NCBI GenBank assembly: GCA_024276465.1
Contig: JAJRXD010000024.1
Coordinates: forward strand, 1-64,000
DNA length: 64,000 nt
DNA from: Deltaproteobacteria bacterium
GTDB taxonomy: Bacteria; Desulfobacterota; WTBG01; CAIYCZ01; CAIRTM01
Direction: 5' to 3'
The first letter of the stretch is position 1. Each line of letters opens with the position of its first letter. A model generated the notes under the pieces. That model did not search any database, had not been told where the DNA came from, and saw only the letters and a program-made list of their open reading frames with translations. Positions 44,032-53,416 of the stretch are shown here, in pieces. The translations under genes were made by a program, and so were the position numbers.

Positions 44032-44400
44032 ATGAATGCAAAAGATAATACCTTAATAGAGCGGCATAAGCGTGATGCAGAACATGAACAAAAAATGAAA
44101 GCTGTTCACGCAGCCATGAGGTCCGAAGAAACCTTTGAAAATCTTTCGGAAACATTCAAGGCTCTTGGCGATTTGACACGCATCAAAATTATTTATATCC
44201 TTGCTCAGGAAGAACTTTGTGTTCACTGCATTGCCCAGGTTCTTAATATGAGCGAATCGGCAATTTCTCACCAGCTGAGAATTTTAAGAAACATGAAGCT
44301 GGTCAAATACAGAAGGGAAGGACAAATGGTTTATTATTGTCTCGATGATGCCCATATTCATTATCTGTTAAAAGCCGGTTTAGAACACATAGAAGAATAA
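44032..44400 (+). CDS. ArsR/SmtB-family metal-sensing repressor
   Basis: 122 residues from ATG 44032 (GAGGAC upstream). Winged-helix with ETFKALGDLTRIKIIYIL and recognition helix MSESAISHQLRILR. Two metal-site patterns are visible: ELCVHC at the alpha-3 position, as in CadC/CmtR-like sensors, and a C-terminal D-A-H-x10-H-x2-E, the classical SmtB/CzrA alpha-5 zinc site. It probably senses Zn or Cd and controls the ATPase gene through TGAACATGTGTTCA at 40885, and perhaps the CbiX-like genes that follow after 19 bp. Confidence 0.9.
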   Translation: MNAKDNTLIERHKRDAEHEQKMKAVHAAMRSEETFENLSETFKALGDLTRIKIIYILAQEELCVHCIAQVLNMSESAISHQLRILRNMKLVKYRREGQMVYYCLDDAHIHYLLKAGLEHIEE

Positions 44401-44419
44401 ATGAAAGGAGATACTATAA

Positions 44420-44917
44420 ATGGATGATACTGGAATTGTAATGATTTATCATGGTGATGTCCCGTTTGACTACAAGGAGAAGGAGAAAGAGACCTATGAT
44501 GGCGTGCAGATGATGATGAACATGGCATCGGAAAAAATTCGGGCTGTTCCAAGAGAGGGAATTGATGACCCCCACTGCAATGTGACCAGGGGAATTGCAT
44601 CAAAAATGAAAGAAAAAGGGGGCTATGAGCATCTGGAAGTTGGCTTTATGAATTTCTGTCTTCCCACTGTTGAAGAAGCCTTTGAAAAGTTAAAAGCACA
44701 GGGGGTTGATCATGTAATTGCCATCACCAACTTTAATCTCCAGGGTAAAAGCGGTCACAGCCTGGTGGATGCCCCTGAAATTGTCAGCGAGCTTCGCGAA
44801 AAACATCCTGAGATTGAAATTGAATACATCTCCCCTGGTTTTGATGATGAAGAAGTTGCTGAAATTCTTGTTGAAAAAATCAATTATCATCTGAGCGACT
44901 GGGAGAAAGGAGAATAA
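44420..44917 (+). CDS. CbiX/SirB-like chelatase-family protein, copy 1
   Basis: 165 residues after AAAGGAG. Class II chelatase-like fold: N-terminal IVMIYHGDV holds the first His, VGFMNFCLPTVEEAFEKL is the typical CbiX core, and GKSGHSLVDAPEIV has the second His. These two His bind metal in sirohydrochlorin chelatases. It differs in having an insert after the first strand. Paired with a similar gene 4 bp later and downstream of an ArsR sensor, so metal insertion or a metallochaperone role are both possible. Confidence 0.75.
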   Translation: MDDTGIVMIYHGDVPFDYKEKEKETYDGVQMMMNMASEKIRAVPREGIDDPHCNVTRGIASKMKEKGGYEHLEVGFMNFCLPTVEEAFEKLKAQGVDHVIAITNFNLQGKSGHSLVDAPEIVSELREKHPEIEIEYISPGFDDEEVAEILVEKINYHLSDWEKGE

Positions 44918-44921
44918 AGAG

Positions 44922-45410
44922 ATGAAAAAAATAGGCATTCTGATAATTGACCATGGGGATATTACTCCTGAAATGGCGAGACAGAGCAAAACCCGGAAAG
45001 AGCATCTTCATCTGTTCTCTGATGAAGTTAAAAAATTTTCATCCTCACCTGGTGCCAACCCCCATAAAGATTCATGCGAACAGTTAACCGGACTGCTGAT
45101 AAAAAAAGGCGGGTTTAAGAATCTGGAAGGCGGATACATGGATTTCATGCACCCGACACTTGAAGAAGCTTTTAAAAAAGTGGTTGAAAAAGGGGCTAAA
45201 AAAGTCCTGTTTGTGGGCGGGCTTGAGTTCCTGAGCGAGGGAAGTCATCCTCTGGTGGATCTGCCCGAGGAAGTACAGGAAATCGCTGAAAAATATCCTG
45301 AGATATCAGTAAAATTTTCTCCCCCCACATTTAAGTCATTTGAAGACAGAATTGTAAACATGCTCATAAGAAAAGTGGAGACAGAGTCAAAGATAAAGGC
45401 TTGTCCCTGA
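44922..45410 (+). CDS. CbiX/SirB-like chelatase-family protein, copy 2
   Basis: 162 residues behind AAAGGAG. Same layout as copy 1: ILIIDHGDITPEMA with the first His, GGYMDFMHPTLEEAFKKVVEKGAKKVLFVGG, and SEGSHPLVDLPEEV with the second His. The two proteins may form a heterodimer equivalent to a two-domain CbiX-L. The substrate tetrapyrrole, if any, is unknown; the sirohaem-type proteins at 19-23 kb are candidate users. Confidence 0.75.
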   Translation: MKKIGILIIDHGDITPEMARQSKTRKEHLHLFSDEVKKFSSSPGANPHKDSCEQLTGLLIKKGGFKNLEGGYMDFMHPTLEEAFKKVVEKGAKKVLFVGGLEFLSEGSHPLVDLPEEVQEIAEKYPEISVKFSPPTFKSFEDRIVNMLIRKVETESKIKACP

Positions 45411-45475
45411 AACACCAGAGAAAAATTAATATGCATCAGGGTCAGGCTTGATATTTTTTTATATATAAAGAATTG

Positions 45476-48400
45476 TTACCTGGTTTTTACCTGCATCTCC
45501 TTCAGGAGCTGCCCTGACTCAAAATCATCAAGCATATTAGAAATGATCTTTGCCAGACCAGGCGATGCCATTTTCTCTATTGATTTCATCAGTTCAATTG
45601 TTTTATGGCTCTGATCATCTGTAATGGTAATGTCGTTGTCACTCCTTAAGCTTTCCTCAAGTGCAGGGATCATCTCCAGAAGCAACTCCTTTGCACTCAG
45701 CAGCAGCTCCTGATTAGAAGACAGTATCTCTGTTAACTCACTGCTGTACCTGTAGTAAATAAGAATCAGAGATAATCCAGCATCTGATTTTGCCATCCTT
45801 TTATCCCTGAAGTCCCTCAGGATACTTAACTCATGTACGCTTGCATCAAGTGCCAGACTTGCAGGACACAGTTCAAATAATGTAACAAGGATGGTAAACT
45901 TCTGAGTATCTGATTCTCCGTTTTCTCCTTCTGCACTGATTTCAACTTCATGTTCACCTAATTGATTGATTTCAGGTGTCCAGGTAATAATCCCTGTATC
46001 CTCCTCAACTTCCATTCCTGACGGGTTGCTGATAAAAGAATAGGTCACATCCTCATCACTGCCTGTTTCAACATCATAGTAATAGAGAACCCTGACAGCA
46101 GCTAAAATAAGCGGATCAGAAGTTATCTTTACTGGCACAGGGGACTGTGCTGAGGTAGTTGTTGAAACTCCACCCGGGCCTGCAGCCGTGGTAGTTGTTG
46201 TGCTGCCATCCGGGGCAGGCAGGGGAACTGTTGTTGTACTTATTGGTGGTGGTGGAGAACCACCGCCGCCTCCACCTCCGCCGCCTCCACCTCCGTCAGA
46301 AGGGCTGGAAGAAGAAGTTGTGGTTGTGGAAACCGGAATACAGGCTGGGTCCTCAACGCAGTCAGAATCTTCGCAGTCAAAAAATGTGTCATTGTCTTCA
46401 TCAAGACCATTGTCACATAAAACTTCAGGACACGGTGTGCAGCTGTCATCAGCACAGTCAACATATCCGTCACCATTATTGTCCATGCCATCTTCACAAA
46501 TCTCAACAAGACAGTCAGGGCTGAATCCAAAACAGTCACTGTCTTCACAGTCAACAAAAGTGTCATTATCATCATCTTCACCGTTATCGCAGATTTCAAG
46601 CGGTATCCATGACACCACAGCATTGGTTCTGGTCTCTTCCGGAACGCTTGGGAAATATACAGTCGCATAGTTTATGATCTCAGTACCCAGGGTGGCATTG
46701 TCTCTCACCTGAACACTTACTTCAGCATATCCCCCTTCACCAGGACCTGCTTCCCCTGCAAACCATTTAATGGTCCTTGTCTCAGGGTCATAGTAGCCTG
46801 GAGGGGCAATCACAGTATCATTGTCTATATCCTTAACAGGGCCGATCACCAGTGTTGATTCATCAAGGTCCTCATCAAGAATATCTGTAAAGTAGACCCC
46901 GAACGCAATCCCCGCTCCCATGTTTTCATACTCAACTTTGTAATAAAGCTGCTGCTCTGCCTCTACCGGACCATCAGGTCCGTATTTAATGTTTGGGTCA
47001 TGGGCAGTTATTATTTCAGGACAATACAGGTCATCTAAACCATCAAAACTTGGCTCTTCCTCATCCTGAGTCTGCATGGCGTTAATGGGGACATGTATAT
47101 TATTCTGCCTGAGATATGGATATATTGGTGTAGTGTCAGGTGGAGCATTAAATGAGTTGTCAGGACATCTCTTTTTCCTTTTTACACAGCCCTTACCATA
47201 CACACATTCATCATAGCATACATCAATTACTCTACAATTTCTTCTTGCAATGGATGTAAGCTCGTAGCACTCACATTTCCATACTGCCCATGAAACAATA
47301 CGACCATTATTCACCTCATTAACCAAACATTGCACTGGGAGATCCTTAGTACAGCAGTGCTTTGATGGATCTGTTTTGCAATCGTTTGCGCATTTAAGAA
47401 TATCAACAATCTGGCTATAGAAAGGTATGCTCCTTGTAATGGCCATGCATTTAAGACAATCAAAAGTATCTTGATTACTTCCCAAGCAATTTACACACGA
47501 TAAAGCATCCGATGCCAGATTAATCTTTTTTGAAAAATGTTCAAGAAGCCATGTAGGTATCTGTTTTATGACACAGTTATCATGACATATTTTGAAATAT
47601 TTTAGACATGGATTATCCTGCATTAATCTCAGAGACTGCTGGGGAGTACTTTCATTATCCCAGGTACCCCAGTATTCTGGAGTATACGGAACATTAGTAA
47701 AATCATAAACCACACCACCGTCAGTATCAAAAAAGGATATACTTGTATCTGTGCTTTCCATCATTAAGGATTGATCGTTCACCTTAATAATATGACGTGT
47801 CTCCCTTAAAGAGTTAGCCATTAGCACTACTGTTACCGGACTAACGTTGGTGGTCATACTCATTGCCACGCGATCTGTAAATCCTTCATCAATAGAAAAC
47901 TGATGAAGACTGGCAAATTCCAAGTCCGTGGAAAATAATGTGTCAAAATCTTCAGGGGCAATAAAAACAGAAGAAGTTATCTCAAAGGGCTGATAATCAA
48001 GATAATCCTGTATCACAATGGGGTTTTCATAATCAGGCTGTAAAAAATGGTCCCTGTCAGTGGAACTGGTTGCATAAACTACAAAATCAGGATGAAACGT
48101 ATGTGCGCCAAGTCCCCAGTCAAAGGTAACCTTAACACTTAAAAGGCCGCTTTCATGGGCACCAAGAGTGCCAAGTTTCCAGAACACTTCATTCTTTTCC
48201 CACCAGTTAATCCCCCCGCCTGTGCTGGATACATATTCTGTTGAAGCCGGAAGCTTGCTTACAATGATAACGTCCTGAGCAATTGCAGCACCGTCATTTC
48301 TGTATTCAATCAGAAAATCAACTGTCTGACCCGGGCTTACTGATTTTGGACCCCATGTATTTATCTGAATGTCAGCCATTGGGGGAAGCTCAAGGTCAAC

Positions 48401-50659
48401 CCTCTGTACTGCAAGAGAAAGGGTTCTTGGATCAGTGCTTTCATCAAAAGTTGCTGAAACAATTCCATAAAGGGGGCTTGAAAAAATACCCTGCAGCTCC
48501 ACAACATCAGCAAATGCCTCGTTATCATAGGTCCATCCCTGGCCTGTTCCGTGTGAAGAGCTGTAATTTATAACTGAGAATCCTTCTCCGTCATACGCAC
48601 TTGCCTGATCATCTACCCTGAGGTGGGTTAAAACCGTATTCAGGGAACCACCATAATCACCAAGTTCAGTTCCCTCAAAATCATCCTGCACAATAGTAAT
48701 ACCTGTGTTAGGATATTCAGTAGATCCCTGATAAGAAACAGTGCCGGACAACTTTATAATTGCTGAAACTGCTGTGAGTTTCAAAGCACCAATCCGCCAG
48801 GTTGCCTGATAAAGGTCATAAACACCGCTTCCAGGCACAGATTCAGTGAGTTCCCCTTCCACAGTGGCTGTGATTTCACCAGAAATTGTGCCTTTTAAAT
48901 ACACCCTGCCCTCTTCAGTCTTATCAAAAAACACCATCCCCCTCCATTCTCCCTGGTAGGAATCACCCTCAAGAACTGTCTCGCACACTCCCTTGGAGAA
49001 TCCCTTGCCCTCAAATTTGCCGGTTTTAATCCATACAATTTCAAAACCTGTAAAATCAAGGGTGCCTGCAAAATCTCCGCTTACAACTGCATTCTGAATA
49101 ACAGCCTGCTGTCTGTAGAGGGTTTCATGTTCTGTTACTTTGCTGCATGGCGGAATACCTCTGCAGACCTGGTCACTGCAGCATACTGTATCATTGCAGT
49201 CTGTAAGCCCGTTTCCATCATCATCCTCCCCGTTTGCACACTCCTCTACCAGGCCGCATCTGCGTAATGGATAGCTGGTATCCCGGGCTTCAGCATCAAT
49301 GTCCTCCTGTGTTGCATTATCCTCATTTGGCACAAGCGTGGTATTGTCAGAAGTAAGGCTGCTGTCTGAAACAGACATATTGACATCATTTGTCTGAAAA
49401 TACCCATTGCATGAGGGGTCAACACTACCATCCTGCTTAAGCTTTGCAACCCACATGCTATGCCAGTAGTTTCCGGCCACAGCATATCCACCATCAACTG
49501 TCTGCACAACAGCATTGGCATCTAGGGGCACGGACCCATCATGCCATCCATAACCCTTCTGCCATTTAATTTTACCGTTTTCTCCACCAGTTCCATCAGG
49601 GTAGAGTTTCAATACCCAGGCACTATATGGCCACCAGGCTTCAGCATTACCAGCCACAATATATCCACCGTCAGCTGTCTGATGTATATCCCTGGCTTCA
49701 TCAAAGGTGCTGTTTCTATAGGCTTTCTGCCATTGTATGCTTCCGCTTGAATCAAGCTTTAACACCAGGCTGTCATACTGCCAGGACCATATATCCTGAC
49801 TATTATTTATATTTCCTGAAATTACATAACCTCCGTCACTTGTCTGCTCAACTGCATAGGCATTTTTATCCTTTGCATCACCATAGCTCTTTTGCCACTC
49901 AATTTTACCGTCCTGCCCATCTGTTCCATCAGGATAAAATTTTATTGCCCAGATACTGTAAGCAGAAACAGACCCGTTGCCAACTGCAATGTATCCACCA
50001 TCACCTGTCTGAATCACATCTTTCAGCTCATCTCTAAGAGCTCCGCCAAGTGATCTCTGCCACTTGATATCTCCTGCTGAATCAAGCCTCAATATCCAAA
50101 AGTCAGGCTCACCATTGTCAGTGGTTGGTCTTGTATATCCTGCCACAATGTAGCCGCCATCGCTGGTCTGGCGGATGGATCTGACAGAGTCATTACCCCA
50201 TTTGCTGTAGGTCTTTGACCACTGCACATTGCCCACTGAATCAAGCTTAAGCACCCATGCTTTGGCTAAACTGGTATAATTATCAGGAGTCCAGCCTTTG
50301 TGACCAGCCACGATATAGCCTCCGTCATCTGTTTGTCGGACAGAGTTTGCCACTTCTGACGAATTCTCATTACCGCCAAAGCGTTTCTGCCACTGGATAT
50401 TACCACTGGCATCAAGCTTCATCACAACCCAGAATTCTTCTGAAGTAACCTGGTTGAACCAGTACGTGTCTCTACCTGCCACAATATAGCCTTTGTCTCT
50501 GGTCTGTTGTATGGATTTGATCTCCCCACCAACACCGTCATAAAATGCAGACCACTGGGCATGGGAGGGTGAAGAAAAAACAGAGAGGGAAAGCAGAAAA
50601 AATAAAATATTGAATATATAACCTGAAGCTGTAACCGGTTTTTTCTGGGTAGTTCTCAT
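45476..50659 (-). CDS. very large modular surface/secreted protein with CPA C-terminal domain
   Basis: 1727 residues. Signal peptide ends near residue 34 (SHA). Residues 37-430 hold about seven to eight repeats of the type VLKLDSxGxIQWQK ... QTxDGGYIVAG. Then a Cys/Asp module (CANGEDDDGNGLTDC), a DUF11-like segment (MADIQINTWGPKSVSPGQTVDFLIEYRN begins it), a Cys-rich region near 1080-1190, a second DUF11-like segment, three CDNGEDDDNDTFxDCxDSDC modules that look calcium-binding, a low-complexity linker (Ser/Thr, Gly12, Pro4) and a cadherin/Ig-like domain. The last 130 residues begin CPASLALDASVHELSILRDF and share a domain with 14515-16782. Probably cell-surface. Confidence 0.85.
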   Translation of the reverse strand: MRTTQKKPVTASGYIFNILFFLLSLSVFSSPSHAQWSAFYDGVGGEIKSIQQTRDKGYIVAGRDTYWFNQVTSEEFWVVMKLDASGNIQWQKRFGGNENSSEVANSVRQTDDGGYIVAGHKGWTPDNYTSLAKAWVLKLDSVGNVQWSKTYSKWGNDSVRSIRQTSDGGYIVAGYTRPTTDNGEPDFWILRLDSAGDIKWQRSLGGALRDELKDVIQTGDGGYIAVGNGSVSAYSIWAIKFYPDGTDGQDGKIEWQKSYGDAKDKNAYAVEQTSDGGYVISGNINNSQDIWSWQYDSLVLKLDSSGSIQWQKAYRNSTFDEARDIHQTADGGYIVAGNAEAWWPYSAWVLKLYPDGTGGENGKIKWQKGYGWHDGSVPLDANAVVQTVDGGYAVAGNYWHSMWVAKLKQDGSVDPSCNGYFQTNDVNMSVSDSSLTSDNTTLVPNEDNATQEDIDAEARDTSYPLRRCGLVEECANGEDDDGNGLTDCNDTVCCSDQVCRGIPPCSKVTEHETLYRQQAVIQNAVVSGDFAGTLDFTGFEIVWIKTGKFEGKGFSKGVCETVLEGDSYQGEWRGMVFFDKTEEGRVYLKGTISGEITATVEGELTESVPGSGVYDLYQATWRIGALKLTAVSAIIKLSGTVSYQGSTEYPNTGITIVQDDFEGTELGDYGGSLNTVLTHLRVDDQASAYDGEGFSVINYSSSHGTGQGWTYDNEAFADVVELQGIFSSPLYGIVSATFDESTDPRTLSLAVQRVDLELPPMADIQINTWGPKSVSPGQTVDFLIEYRNDGAAIAQDVIIVSKLPASTEYVSSTGGGINWWEKNEVFWKLGTLGAHESGLLSVKVTFDWGLGAHTFHPDFVVYATSSTDRDHFLQPDYENPIVIQDYLDYQPFEITSSVFIAPEDFDTLFSTDLEFASLHQFSIDEGFTDRVAMSMTTNVSPVTVVLMANSLRETRHIIKVNDQSLMMESTDTSISFFDTDGGVVYDFTNVPYTPEYWGTWDNESTPQQSLRLMQDNPCLKYFKICHDNCVIKQIPTWLLEHFSKKINLASDALSCVNCLGSNQDTFDCLKCMAITRSIPFYSQIVDILKCANDCKTDPSKHCCTKDLPVQCLVNEVNNGRIVSWAVWKCECYELTSIARRNCRVIDVCYDECVYGKGCVKRKKRCPDNSFNAPPDTTPIYPYLRQNNIHVPINAMQTQDEEEPSFDGLDDLYCPEIITAHDPNIKYGPDGPVEAEQQLYYKVEYENMGAGIAFGVYFTDILDEDLDESTLVIGPVKDIDNDTVIAPPGYYDPETRTIKWFAGEAGPGEGGYAEVSVQVRDNATLGTEIINYATVYFPSVPEETRTNAVVSWIPLEICDNGEDDDNDTFVDCEDSDCFGFSPDCLVEICEDGMDNNGDGYVDCADDSCTPCPEVLCDNGLDEDNDTFFDCEDSDCVEDPACIPVSTTTTSSSSPSDGGGGGGGGGGGGSPPPPISTTTVPLPAPDGSTTTTTAAGPGGVSTTTSAQSPVPVKITSDPLILAAVRVLYYYDVETGSDEDVTYSFISNPSGMEVEEDTGIITWTPEINQLGEHEVEISAEGENGESDTQKFTILVTLFELCPASLALDASVHELSILRDFRDKRMAKSDAGLSLILIYYRYSSELTEILSSNQELLLSAKELLLEMIPALEESLRSDNDITITDDQSHKTIELMKSIEKMASPGLAKIISNMLDDFESGQLLKEMQVKTR

Positions 50660-50699
50660 CTGATCTGTCCTTAAAAAATGAAAATTTAATATAAATAGT

Positions 50700-50846
50700 G
50701 TGCGATCGAAAACCTGGATTCAGGTTGGAAACCAAAAAATAATTTTCTACAGGAAAGCTTTCAGGGGCGAAGGCCTATATCATATCTGTTTTTCGCGCTT
50801 GAAGGCGCTTCTGCAGCATAGAATAAGGGTTTTTCGTTCAAGCACT
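50700..50846. repeat. dispersed repeat family A, diverged copy
   Basis: GATCGAAAACCTGGATTCAGG ends, a central CTGTTTTTCGCGCTTGAAGG segment and GGTTTTTCGTTCAAGC at the right. The rest of the gap 50847-51140 is very AT-rich and holds no gene. Confidence 0.65.
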
Positions 50847-51148
50847 GTTATGAAAAATCCTGCTGCTGAATGAATAATCTATAATAACACTATATATATA
50901 TCTTTGTCAAGTTATAATTAAGAATAGTCAAGTTAACAATCAATTAATATCATTGTTTATATAATAGATATATTATGCCTTATGTATTGTATTATATTGT
51001 TTTGTTTTATAATTTATAATACCCTTTTCATCTTTACTCAAACAGAATCCCACTGCCCTGCTCAGACACCTGGAAATTTTGAGACCAAATATAGTCTTGA
51101 TTTTCCTGACATTTTCAGCCTTAGCTTTCACAAATAATTCATGCAGGC

Positions 51149-51177
51149 TTGAACTTTTGGTCTGTTTTGGCTATACT
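51149..51177 (+). promoter_or_regulatory. sigma-70-like promoter upstream of the third tiny ORF
   Basis: TTGAAC, exact 17-bp spacer, TATACT. Predicted transcription start is about 65 bp before the tiny ORF. Confidence 0.6.
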
Positions 51178-51248
51178 TTAAGGTAAGTCTGAAAATATAA
51201 CAAAATAATGCATTTCTGAAAACCGGTTCAAGAGAGGAGGTGAGCAAT

Positions 51249-51299
51249 ATGTGTATGTGGTGGATATGGTGGTTATTAATAGGCCTGCCTTTACCTTAA
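51249..51299 (+). CDS. tiny membrane peptide MCMWWIWWLLIGLPLP
   Basis: 16 codons ending in TAA. The Shine-Dalgarno core AGGAGGTGA (51235-51243) has 5 nt to the ATG, the same layout as at 2264-2308. The peptide shares M-x-M-W-W-I with the two ORFs near 2.3-2.5 kb and then has a second WW, LLIG and a Pro-containing end. A good promoter lies upstream, and a two-component system starts 300 bp downstream. The strong translation signals on an independent copy 49 kb away argue that these tiny ORFs are real genes. Confidence 0.6.
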   Translation: MCMWWIWWLLIGLPLP

Positions 51300-51451
51300 G
51301 CCCGGATTTTACAGCAGGTTTCGCAGCAAGGCGAATAAAACCACAGCCAAACGCATAGTTGGATCTTTTTTGCGACGCAGGCATAGCATTAGATTTGTTC
51401 AAAAACAAAATCGTAATATCCCGACAAGTCGTTACAGCAAGACATTGTAAG

Positions 51452-51480
51452 TTGCAGTCCCGATATCAGCGGGACTGCAA
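51452..51480 (+). terminator. hairpin after the tiny ORF
   Basis: Perfect 11-bp arms TTGCAGTCCCG / CGGGACTGCAA. No T run follows, so termination is uncertain. The remaining 51300-51600 shows no gene. Confidence 0.45.
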
Positions 51481-51600
51481 TATCCAGGTTAACACCCCCT
51501 TTCCATAAGCTCATTCATATTAGCTTCCTTTTATAATCTAAAAATGCTATTCTTCCCATAAAGTTAAAGTTACAACCATCATAAAACAATCTCTCTGTTG

Positions 51601-53085
51601 ATGAACAACCCTGCAGCAATCTTCAGGGAATTTATCCTGGTGTCACTGACTACTCTGCAAAATACAACCATGTTTAAAATTGATCCAAAATTGAAATTAA
51701 AGCAAAACAGGCTGTCAGTTTTTCCTCTTCTGACAAAACTCATTGTTGTAATGCTTATAGTTTTAGGCTGCATTCTATCCTTTATCATATATCAGGATTC
51801 AAAACTGGAACTTCAGAGCACCCTGAACATTCTTGAACAGGAAGGCTCCAGGTTAATCTATCAGATTGAATCTTATAAAGAGGTGCAATTACTGCTTGCA
51901 GACAAGGATAAGGATGCTGGGTTAAAATTACAGTCAAAACTCCATGACCTCCTGAAAAAAGAGAGCCATTTAAGCTACATTCATATTCTTAATAACCGCG
52001 GAGAAACCATAATAGATGTGGGACATGGTTCTTTTCCAAAATCCCACAGTAATAATTCCGTATTGTTCAGCCTGACAAACGAGCAGCAGGTAACTCATAC
52101 CTATAAAGACCCCAAAAGCGGCAACCTCATCTTCGAGATCATTCAGCCTCTGGAACCGCCTGTAATGCATGTAAAGGGTGAAATTTACGGGGTATTGAGA
52201 CTTGGTCTTCTGCTTGATAAAGTCAGAACACAGATTAATAAAATAAGGAGAAGCCATTTATACACTTTATCCATCTGCGTTATATCAACACTTATTATTG
52301 GCACCATATTTTTTTACTTTTTAATTGCCAGTTATCATTACCGGGTTACAACCTCAGCCCTCAGGCAGGCAGAAGAAAAAAACAGGATCATGATAGAAAA
52401 AATGAAACTGTCAGAAAGGCTTACTACCCTCGGAGAATTTTCAGCGGGAATTGCCCATGAAATTAAAAATCCCCTTGCATCCATTAAAAACTTTACACAG
52501 CTCCTGCCCTCGGAATATGAAGATCCAAGGTTCAGAAAAGAATTTGTTGAGACTGTGACAAACGAGGTTAACCGCATAAACAGAATAGTAAATGATCTTT
52601 TAAATTATGCCCGACCAAGAAAAATCAAGCTGATCAAAACAGATATCCCATCTCTTGTTGACGAAATTGTTTACTCATTAAGTTCGGTTTTGGGAGAGCA
52701 GCATGTGACAATAAAAAAAGACTTCTGTCAAATCCCGCTTGTTGAAGTTGACCCGGAACAAATAAGACAGGTCCTTCTGAATATTGTCATGAATGCTGTT
52801 GAGGCAACGCCAAAAGGAGGAACCGTTGAAATAACAATCAGGACAAATGAGAACCAGGAAGCAGAAATTGAAGTATCCGATACAGGCAGGGGCATACCTG
52901 AAAAAATCCTGCCTGCGCTTTTTAATCCTTTTTTTACAACCAAAGAAGGGGGAACTGGGCTTGGTCTGTCTATTGCCCTGCGCATAGTGACCGAACATAA
53001 TGGCAGGATCAAAGCAAAGAGCAAAATAACAGGCGGGGCATCATTTACAATATCATTACCAATAACACAAAGGAACCCGGGTTGA
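51601..53085 (+). CDS. membrane sensor histidine kinase, NtrB/AtoS-like
   Basis: 494 residues from ATG 51601; an alternative is ATG 51670 just before the first TM. TM1 (LIVVMLIVLGCILSFIIY), a periplasmic sensor of about 150 residues, TM2 (LYTLSICVISTLIIGTIFFYFLI), a short coiled linker, then HisKA with phospho-acceptor HEIKNPLASIKNFTQLL and an HATPase domain with NIVMNAVEATPKGG, DTGRGIPEKI and GGTGLGLSIALRI. It should phosphorylate the NtrC-type regulator encoded 330 bp downstream. The stimulus is unknown; metal or envelope stress is plausible from context. Confidence 0.9.
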   Translation: MNNPAAIFREFILVSLTTLQNTTMFKIDPKLKLKQNRLSVFPLLTKLIVVMLIVLGCILSFIIYQDSKLELQSTLNILEQEGSRLIYQIESYKEVQLLLADKDKDAGLKLQSKLHDLLKKESHLSYIHILNNRGETIIDVGHGSFPKSHSNNSVLFSLTNEQQVTHTYKDPKSGNLIFEIIQPLEPPVMHVKGEIYGVLRLGLLLDKVRTQINKIRRSHLYTLSICVISTLIIGTIFFYFLIASYHYRVTTSALRQAEEKNRIMIEKMKLSERLTTLGEFSAGIAHEIKNPLASIKNFTQLLPSEYEDPRFRKEFVETVTNEVNRINRIVNDLLNYARPRKIKLIKTDIPSLVDEIVYSLSSVLGEQHVTIKKDFCQIPLVEVDPEQIRQVLLNIVMNAVEATPKGGTVEITIRTNENQEAEIEVSDTGRGIPEKILPALFNPFFTTKEGGTGLGLSIALRIVTEHNGRIKAKSKITGGASFTISLPITQRNPG

Positions 53086-53127
53086 CGGGTTTCGAGTTAC
53101 ATGTTACGAGTTAAAAATATTTTTAAA

Positions 53128-53331
53128 TCAATTTCAAATGTCAAAACTCAAAGTTCAAATAAATGTCAAATAACAAAAGAAAAAAACAGTCAACTGGCAA
53201 TAAACCCCGGGAATTAACCTGTAAAGGTTTCATAAAAGGCTTACGCCTTAACTCCTGAAGAGACAAAACATAGTTTTCGACATTTTCTTTTTTGAACTTC
53301 ATTTGACATTTGGATTTTGAGCTTTGACATT
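53128..53331. repeat. large inverted repeat between kinase and regulator genes
   Basis: Left arm starts AATGTCAAAACTCAAAGTTC and the right arm, reversed, reads AATGTCAAAGCTCAAAATCC. It fills most of the 331-bp gap between the kinase and the regulator, which has no gene. MITE-like or a large stem-loop. Confidence 0.6.
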
Positions 53332-53416
53332 AATCCACTTGGATTTAATTTGGCATTGTTACTTTGCCATGTTTTTTTATAAGAAAAGTCTTTACAACAA
53401 TGAACCAGGGACAGCA

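Noticed and set aside
53346-53368. Sigma-54 promoter (TTGGCAT..TTTGCC) before the NtrC-type regulator
   Set aside because: The GG and GC dinucleotides are 14 bp apart instead of 12.
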